DNA from: Oscillospiraceae bacterium
GTDB lineage: Bacteria > Bacillota > Clostridia > Oscillospirales > Ruminococcaceae
Assembly (NCBI GenBank): GCA_900765125.1
Contig: CAAFQL010000327.1
Location: 1-8,372 of the forward strand
Direction: 5' to 3'
DNA length: 8,372 nucleotides
The notes below the pieces were generated by a model, which made no database searches, was not told where the DNA came from, and saw only the letters and a list, made by a program, of their open reading frames with translations. Positions 6,701-8,372 of this stretch are shown piece after piece (position 1 is the first letter of the stretch; every line of letters begins with the position of its first letter). The position numbers and the translations under genes were made by a program.

Positions 6701-8372
6701 TGTCTCAGCTCAAAAAGGCGATCAAGCCGGGAATGATGTTTGAGATCACTGACCACCTCCGTCCTGAATGTGTCGGGGAGCGCAGAGTGGTCACAGGTGT
6801 CACTACGGTCGATTTTACTTCCCGAAAGATCGATGAAAACGGCGAACCTACGGGCAAAGACCTCCACATGGAGTTTGACCGTGCGAAGAACTGGACTTTT
6901 GACGGCGGTGAGCTGACTTCCAGACTCGATAACGGCGATATGCTCATGAGTTTTCATTTCATTGACAGCTTGGAGCGTGAGCAGACGGTTCAGGCTGAAA
7001 AAGAGCCGGAAATCGTACCTGATGTTGATGCGGTCGAAGCTCCTGCACCCGAAGTAATTGCACCTGATAAGGGCGAAAACTTCACGATCACCGATGATGC
7101 TCTCGGTGAAGGCGGTGCAAAGGCGAAATTCCGTGCAAATGTCGATGCGATCAAAACGCTGAAAACACTTGAACGGGAGAATCGTCCTGCGACTGCTGAG
7201 GAAAAGGAAACCCTGTCGAAATATGTCGGCTGGGGTGCTTTGGCAAAGGCTTTTGATAAGGACGATCCGAAGTGGGCCGCAGAATACAAGGAGCTTTCCG
7301 AGCTGCTGACTCCGCAGGAGTACGCTCAGGCTCGTTCAACGGTCAATGATGCCTTTTACACCAGCCCGACCGTTATTGACGGAATTTACGAAGCTCTCAG
7401 CAATTTCGGCTTTGACGGCGGTAATGTTTTAGAGCCTGCAATGGGTATCGGAAACTTTTTCGGACGTATGCCCGAAGCTATGCAGTCGCACTCTCAGCTC
7501 TACGGCGTGGAGATTGACTCGCTGTCCGGCAGAATCGCTCAGGCACTCTATCCCGATGCGGATATTGCAATTCAGGGATTTGAGCAGAACCGTTTTCAGA
7601 ACGGCAGCTTTGATGTGGCTGTGGGTAATGTCCCGTTCGGTGAGCTTGGTTTCCGTGATACCGTCCACGATACCACAAAACTGCACGATTTCTTCTTTGC
7701 CGAAGCACTCGACAAGCTGAAAGACGGCGGTATCATGGCATTCGTGACCTCGGCAGGCACACTTGATAAGCGTGACGAAAGCACTCGCCAGATGTTGGCT
7801 GACAAGGCTGATTTCATCGGTGCTATTCGTCTGCCAGGTGGCAAGAATGGTGCGTTTAAGGATAATGCAGGCACAGAAGTGACCACTGATATTATCTTCT
7901 TGAAAAAACATGAAGGCAAATCTGTTGCCGAAATGTCCGATATTCCCGATTGGGTTCATATCGGTGAAACGGCTGACGGTCTGCCGATCAACAAGTATTT
8001 TGAACAGCACCCTGATATGGTGCTTGGTACGGTGGTCGAGGGCAACAAGCTATACGGCAGCGGTACTATGGTTGTCGCTGAGGACGGTTTTGACCTTCGC
8101 TCGGCACTCCATGAAGCGGTTGGCAAGCTCTCCGCTGAGATCAGTCATGAGCGTGGCAGAGATGTTTATGCGAAAACGGCTGACGGTGTGCAGGTGCAGA
8201 TTCCCTCTAAACTGCGTAATTACAGCTTTTTCCTCTCTGACGATCAGGTGTTCTTCAAAAAGAATAACGCTGCCTGTGAGTTCCGTTTCGATAAGGGAAC
8301 AGCACAGCACAAGCGTTTCAAGGCGTTTATTGAGCTTCGTGACCTCACCCGTGAGCTGATCGAAGCGATGGA
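739..8372 (+). CDS. Giant polyvalent ICE protein: Toprim/DUF3991 primase-like, YodL, MutS-I-like, LPD domains and N6-adenine methyltransferase (3' end outside window)
   Basis: One frame runs unbroken from ATG 739 to the window edge: 2544 complete codons, no stop. The start is set by the stops just upstream (733-738) and by the plausible N-terminus MRITDEQKERAAF. Domains by residue: zinc-less CHC2-like 14-88; DUF3991 111-199; Toprim about 202-295; three alpha/beta modules 339-549; helical region 550-955; LPD25-like 961-1112; YodL 1129-1234; SH3-like 1248-1314; MutS domain I-like 1336-1402; unassigned 1403-1512; LPD-type 1513-1596; module-like 1633-1688; clamp motif 1735-1739; RGTGF/GTGGHSG domain 1771-1866; barrel-like 1885-1948 and 1985-2078; methyltransferase 2112-2394; connector 2395 onward. 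Pro/Glu/Ala-rich linkers (1315-1335, 1949-1984, 2079-2111) separate domains. Relatives in Clostridia conjugative elements usually end in an SNF2/DEAD-like helicase, so the C-terminus is probably missing here. The protein likely acts in the cytoplasm on element DNA. Modification, priming and protection are inferred from domain identity. Confidence 0.93.
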   Translation, partial: MRITDEQKERAAFVNLPQFLMAHGFDLKKVGREYVWKNHDSLHIKDNGPGERGAWFRFSEDKGGDNIGFLREYMGMSFVDAVEALTGEHIDRIYTPSRTYEQKPKTVTARELSLAEADNARRVFAYLCKTRGLDYDLVASLVRQGVIAQEEKTGNVLFKYYDDQGKIIGAEKVGTSTEYKFKGIATGSAAGHGFEVVRGTGEKAFFFESAIDMLSYLQMHDKELTDCRLVSMMGVKPNIVLDTMLRHNISPENVFLCSDNDTAGNDFAQRLQEQYPDMKRVITPDTYKDWNDMLRGIPKAVEHETDKKEVQQTDMQRYGNEMWHKATDNRDKSLVTIQAADFARLQEQLDRSGINYYAYARDNSVIMAINDKDVEWFKRIAGTPDLVPTKSNRPYSPPEKNIFGSAEYRYIPQKEYLSADRDLVLKMAEIMKARGMQFSGRVYPSGKGTLTVSHADLFAVRNIRDEVVNMRKQFASPDKAQEVGNRDYRANRDTHYYMSKLTPEQFKEVKPFLETSVSYHAVVRDGKVAFAVDKENAPAFHRALENAVRETNMLRKMADLGLPMEQNIALSPVVHRLAVEDMQLDLADFFDKRYDDAQFGEMLSLVQAYIAQAPAERYGENSKLTDMLEAKSSFDRSIELSGFFSQHDFSDEQKAAITAMFVGDVTRGQIDSIDETFTAEDIQAYDEILHNALQESDVADFLTAHKQAVIDRENVSRVPTEEEVLFPKADLAKFLAERTLSSDEWEDMAYPLFDSGYLDKHKPSDKAAFGYHLSEPALYDLAQRYHDGEDIRRELALGLLEGSGAADIEFIFEQGDISDRTYYYAENLRHSMHTERTEDGFMCSFGGMERFVSFEEIGQAFIDRTHEEFNDLAFWWVRDDMLDAIPDISDEKIADLLTAFDGAALHGWENGDNIPKLNRIKKALYDILGDEAQTEKAFAIIAKEKYHVSFEAETPEKQPDSLSFHFGKDKGDEWVSESDIVHDFALAHPDCSFALGNAVLEYLDEKQHSERNIPELKAGWYKKTDFSITAVINGEEFNYDGRFDIGDGKGTGGGSLIDHIRTYNEGILGYTQHPFNQPEYKERAQRMLDIFVPFLEAHSELTTEEQRIFDDFKAQHPIRTYDDVEKAQGTFKIYQLPSGEKYHGVRFESMDRLKADGVQLNKDDYELMYEGELAEFNGNTTLEGLFAQFNNDRPDDFFGHSLSVSDVIVISVDGKDTAYFCDSFGFTEMPEFFRDKELVQEKPETAKVSDLAVGDIIMYDGARREVEKISDKSISLKDLDAPDYGGILLGASDVLAYDGWQQDMEEKGFEILSKAEKPAPVVDAPEQAEPEDKGPVSLRKVGDFYEMHGKNAEIGEEVLGLRMLSKNGQPMVGFPAHVKDEYSAKLREAGYTVLIEQAFELNPPKREAEKLQTLQQVVDKFFGTDCESAETERGTWKLAIADGDKVGELFYDGDPVCGIYNRGDKMEIEPYRELTTFPALLRTAMLEHNPDKPVEIMDFQRTFETPLDKAKWLINDFCEAEYREGADFDDLHNVGLAFTTLTDDELPIQVTADLVDFKITHEFDGEVFDTEQFDSIEDMIENGLTDLDFSDLVSVPDEVIDRHTGKDEQTVDLMSDATDVSDTSSPAEDVPSITLKYKGDAERLDEIKDKALSLGATVIIDNAEGVISIDTYENHHAEIDGAAYELGLMAVDDAPTVSEDIDKPLFTDDAVIEEIQRSQNDDIPFWEKPDIQGEQLSLFGDPEPLTSSKPAKEKPKSEFAKGPVVDGVQVYEALAAEIDRGTGFVHGKLRVQDFYEEQHPTIQQLADFLKKEYGTGGHSGDGKISLVDYNSQGITFSFENGEKFRHSWYNVATMTESRLRDDTYLSAEQKEERAALKAEQAEPHKVEVGDRFRHKITGEVSEVISLTGALPFYTDDCTVQRESGGFAVTENISYDKLLNSGMYEYIGKAEPEKEQSAPVKPEKAEVTPDNSAVTPEAEKSEIPTVKNLSQLKKAIKPGMMFEITDHLRPECVGERRVVTGVTTVDFTSRKIDENGEPTGKDLHMEFDRAKNWTFDGGELTSRLDNGDMLMSFHFIDSLEREQTVQAEKEPEIVPDVDAVEAPAPEVIAPDKGENFTITDDALGEGGAKAKFRANVDAIKTLKTLERENRPATAEEKETLSKYVGWGALAKAFDKDDPKWAAEYKELSELLTPQEYAQARSTVNDAFYTSPTVIDGIYEALSNFGFDGGNVLEPAMGIGNFFGRMPEAMQSHSQLYGVEIDSLSGRIAQALYPDADIAIQGFEQNRFQNGSFDVAVGNVPFGELGFRDTVHDTTKLHDFFFAEALDKLKDGGIMAFVTSAGTLDKRDESTRQMLADKADFIGAIRLPGGKNGAFKDNAGTEVTTDIIFLKKHEGKSVAEMSDIPDWVHIGETADGLPINKYFEQHPDMVLGTVVEGNKLYGSGTMVVAEDGFDLRSALHEAVGKLSAEISHERGRDVYAKTADGVQVQIPSKLRNYSFFLSDDQVFFKKNNAACEFRFDKGTAQHKRFKAFIELRDLTRELIEAM
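778..1002 (+). other. Domain: CHC2-like primase N-terminal fold without zinc ligands (residues 14-88)
   Basis: The segment has the layout of the DnaG-type zinc-binding domain: a helix (LPQFLMAHGFDL), a strand region, then 'FSEDKGGDNIGFLREYMG' and 'SFVDAVEALTG'. The second part matches the GGD-x-x-x-F and F-x-E-A-V-x-x-L pattern that follows the zinc cysteines in true primases. The Cys/His ligands themselves are absent. This is common in DUF3991/Toprim proteins of mobile elements. It is probably a DNA-contact domain that folds without metal. Confidence 0.65.
1069..1335 (+). other. Domain: DUF3991-like (residues 111-199)
   Basis: The stretch begins 'ELSLAEADNARRVFAYLCK' and continues 'TRGLDYDLVASLVRQGVI', then a strand pair around 'NVLFKYYDDQGKIIGAEKVG' and 'YKFKGIATGSAAGHGFEV'. 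Order and spacing match the DUF3991 segment that sits before Toprim in plasmid and ICE primase-like proteins. It is thought to link the N-terminal DNA-binding part to the Toprim catalytic fold. Confidence 0.75.
1342..1623 (+). other. Domain: Toprim (residues about 202-295)
   Basis: The metal-binding signature looks complete. Glu208 lies in 'FFFESAIDMLSY', the usual hhhE-S-x-I-D form of the Toprim_2 group. Asp259 and Asp261 lie in 'CSDNDTAGNDFA', the DxD motif. A conserved-looking KDWND (288-292) follows. Toprim domains coordinate Mg2+ for nucleotidyl transfer or strand cleavage. After a DUF3991 domain the expected role is primase-like. No separate primase helix-bundle or RepB-type catalytic domain is visible, so primer synthesis itself is unproven. 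Confidence 0.85.
1753..2385 (+). repeat. Three alpha/beta modules in the giant protein (units 1753-1884, 2002-2154, 2242-2385)
   Basis: Residues 339-382, 422-472 and 502-549 each show a helix, a 'GINYYAYAR', 'GMQFSGRVY' or 'VSYHAVVRD' strand, a second strand ('SVIMAIND', 'GTLTVSHAD', 'VAFAVDKEN') and a closing helix. The third unit is strikingly like unit two of the upstream gene: YSAVVR...VSKANAEA against YHAVVR...VDKENAPA. The family therefore spans both genes. No active-site residues stand out, and a binding role for DNA or protein is a guess. Confidence 0.7.
2386..3603 (+). other. Region: long helical stretch without clear family (residues 550-955)
   Basis: About 400 residues, mostly predicted helix by composition, and acidic. 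Recognisable landmarks are 'FDRSIELSGFFSQHDFSDEQ' (634-653), 'DLAKFLAERTLSSDEWEDMA' (731-750), 'FWWVRDDM' (874-881) and 'ALYDILGDEAQTEKAFAIIA' near 923-942. I recall similar segments in other giant Clostridia ICE proteins, so this is probably one or two accessory domains rather than unique sequence, but I cannot name a family or function. No signal peptide or membrane helix is visible. Confidence 0.5.
3619..4074 (+). other. Domain: LPD25-like large polyvalent protein-associated domain (residues 961-1112)
   Basis: The best landmark is 'YDGRFDIGDG' (1039-1048), followed by a Gly-rich turn and 'SLIDHIRTYNE'. It closes with helices ending at 'ELTTEEQRIFDDF'. The Y-x-G-R-[FY]-D-I-G-D signature is one I associate with LPD25 of phage and conjugative polyvalent proteins. 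The number is tentative; the general LPD assignment is firmer. Molecular function of the family is unknown. Confidence 0.55.
4123..4440 (+). other. Domain: YodL-like (residues 1129-1234)
   Basis: The domain starts 'GTFKIYQLPSGEKYHGVRFE', then 'YELMYEGEL', a helix with 'LEGLFAQFNNDRPDDFFGHS', the strongly typical 'SLSVSDVIVI', and ends 'AYFCDSFGF'. These elements in this order characterise the YodL family, common in large Clostridia mobile-element proteins. Its biochemical role is not known to me. Confidence 0.8.
4480..4680 (+). other. Domain: SH3-like barrel (residues 1248-1314)
   Basis: 'VSDLAVGDIIMYDGARREVE' followed by alternating short strands reads as a small beta barrel of the kind that begins L-x-V-G-D and presents a binding groove. 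It sits between YodL and the MutS-I-like domain and is followed by a Pro/Glu/Ala linker. The fold is inferred from the strand pattern only. Confidence 0.45.
4744..4944 (+). other. Domain: MutS domain I-like (residues 1336-1402)
   Basis: The segment matches the N-terminal mismatch-recognition domain of MutS in order and spacing. 'VGDFYEMHGKNAEI' corresponds to MutS 'MGDFYELFYDDAKR', 'VLGLRMLSKNG' to the following helix-strand, 'PMVGFPAH' to 'PMAGIPYH', and 'AKLREAGYTVLIEQ' to 'AKLVNQGESVAICEQ'. The Phe-X-Glu motif that wedges into mismatched DNA in MutS is intact (Phe1344, Glu1346). The rest of MutS (connector, lever, ATPase) is absent around it. The domain may contact distorted DNA or act as a MutS mimic. 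Confidence 0.85.
5275..5526 (+). other. Domain: LPD-type domain (residues 1513-1596)
   Basis: The pattern 'LINDFCEAEY', 'ADFDDLHNVGLAFTT', 'DDELPIQVTADLVDFKI' and a C-terminal helix ending 'LDFSDLVSV' recurs in many giant Clostridia ICE proteins. I am confident of the recurrence, less so of a specific LPD number. No catalytic residues are evident. The domain sits directly before another module-like segment and the clamp motif. Confidence 0.6.
5635..5802 (+). other. Module-like segment, diverged (residues 1633-1688)
   Basis: 'ERLDEIKDKALSLGATVIID', a second strand around 'GVISIDTY', and a closing helix ending 'DGAAYELG' give the same helix-strand-strand-helix order as the repeats at 339-549. 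Identity is low, so this may be a fourth diverged copy or an independent small alpha/beta unit. Confidence 0.35.
5941..5955 (+). other. Sliding-clamp (DnaN) binding motif candidate, QLSLF (residues 1735-1739)
   Basis: QLSLF equals the consensus bacterial beta-clamp-binding pentapeptide (QL-[SD]-LF). It lies in a segment that looks disordered, 'DIQGEQLSLFGDPEPLTSSK', where such peptides are normally found. Docking on the clamp would bring this protein to replication forks or newly copied DNA. Binding is inferred from the peptide alone. Confidence 0.6.
6049..6336 (+). other. Domain: accessory domain with RGTGF and GTGGHSG motifs (residues 1771-1866)
   Basis: 'YEALAAEIDRGTGFVHGKLR', then helices, 'ADFLKKEYGTGGHSG', a strand region with 'YNSQGITFSFENGE', and 'HSWYNVATM'. 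The R-G-[ST]-G-F and F-L-K-K-E-Y-G-x-G-G combination recurs in Tn1549-like giant proteins between the LPD domains and the methylase. I recognise the arrangement but not a function. Confidence 0.6.
6391..6582 (+). other. Domain: second small beta-barrel-like domain (residues 1885-1948)
   Basis: 'KVEVGDRFRHKITGEVSEVI' opens with the same V-G-D turn as the barrel at 1248, followed by short strands and 'FYTDDCTVQRESGGFAVTE'. It is followed by a Pro/Glu/Ala-rich linker (6583-6690). Beta-barrel fold inferred; partner unknown. Confidence 0.45.
6691..6972 (+). other. Domain: unassigned strand-rich domain before the methylase (residues 1985-2078)
   Basis: It starts 'VKNLSQLKKAIKPGMMFEIT', a helix leading into a P-G-[MT]-x-[FL] barrel opening, and continues with strands around 'VVTGVTTVDFTS' and 'MEFDRAKNWTF', ending 'MSFHFIDSL'. 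It is bounded on both sides by disordered-looking linkers, so it is probably one folded unit. No family recognised. Confidence 0.4.
7072..7920 (+). other. Domain: N6-adenine DNA methyltransferase (residues 2112-2394)
   Basis: An N-terminal helical lead-in 'KFRANVDAIKTLKTLE...NRPAT...YVGWGAL' is typical of ICE methylase-helicase proteins. Then 'FYTSPTVIDGIYEAL' precedes the SAM-binding motif I 'LEPAMGIGNFF' (2231-2241), the acidic 'YGVEID' (2255-2260), and motif IV as 'GNVPFG' (2296-2301), where classical enzymes have NPP[YF]. Downstream 'HDFFFAEALDKLKDGGIMAF' and 'GAIRLPGGKNGAFKDNAGTE' complete the fold. It probably methylates adenine on element DNA to guard it from host restriction. Activity is likely but not certain because of the NVPF variant, which appears usual for this family. 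Confidence 0.88.
7921..8372 (+). other. Connector between methylase and (expected) helicase (residues 2395-2544 and on)
   Basis: 'PINKYFEQHPDMVLGTVVEG' and 'LRNYSFFLSDDQVFFKKNN' followed by 'FIELRDLTRELIEAM' match the segment that joins the methyltransferase to the helicase in related giant proteins. The reading frame is still open at the window edge. No helicase motif (Walker A or DExH) has appeared by that point. Confidence 0.6.

Noticed and set aside
979..7039. Repeated DNA string gatgcggtcgaagc (near 979 and 7027)
   Set aside because: Both encode D-A-V-E-A with the gene's preferred codons in unrelated contexts. Two short matches in 8 kb of biased coding sequence are not evidence of a functional site.
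4291..7429. Further minus-strand open frames (4291-4782, 5488-5766, 6466-6957, and one beginning at 7429)
   Set aside because: Same cause: each ends opposite a CTA or TTA Leu codon (4291, 5488, 6466, 7429) of the + gene. None has recognisable domains.

Overview
The window is coding almost end to end on the + strand. It holds the 3' end of one gene (1-735) and the first 2544 codons of a giant gene (739 to the right edge, with no stop reached). There is no RNA gene, insertion sequence, CRISPR array, terminator or intergenic region. The only non-coding gap is one extra stop codon (TAG, 736-738) between the two genes.

The giant protein is recognisable as a 'polyvalent' protein of conjugative elements. 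These very long proteins occur in Tn1549-like and related integrative conjugative elements (ICEs) of Clostridia, and equivalents occur in phages. In order it carries a zinc-less CHC2-like segment, a DUF3991 segment and a Toprim domain (primase-like); three copies of a ~45-residue alpha/beta module; a long helical region without a clear family; LPD-type (large polyvalent protein-associated) domains; a YodL domain; an SH3-like barrel; a MutS domain I-like segment; another LPD-type domain; a sliding-clamp-binding pentapeptide; further accessory domains; and an N6-adenine DNA methyltransferase of the type normally followed by an SNF2/DEAD-like helicase, which would lie beyond the window. The organism is therefore most likely a gut- or rumen-type Clostridia (Bacillota), and the DNA part of an ICE or conjugative plasmid. 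The host is inferred from protein family, not from any marker gene.

The upstream gene fragment is built from three copies of a module that resembles the repeats in the giant protein, followed by a basic, glutamine-rich tail. It is in the same reading frame as the giant gene and separated from it only by TAA TAG. The two genes therefore probably share ancestry and are translated from one message.

The working picture is inference: this locus acts on element DNA entering a new host or being replicated. Primase/Toprim, methylase and (expected) helicase activities would be combined with host-interaction modules. The least ordinary points are the MutS-I-like domain that keeps the mismatch-sensing Phe-X-Glu motif, the clamp-binding peptide in the same chain, and the module family shared across the two genes.
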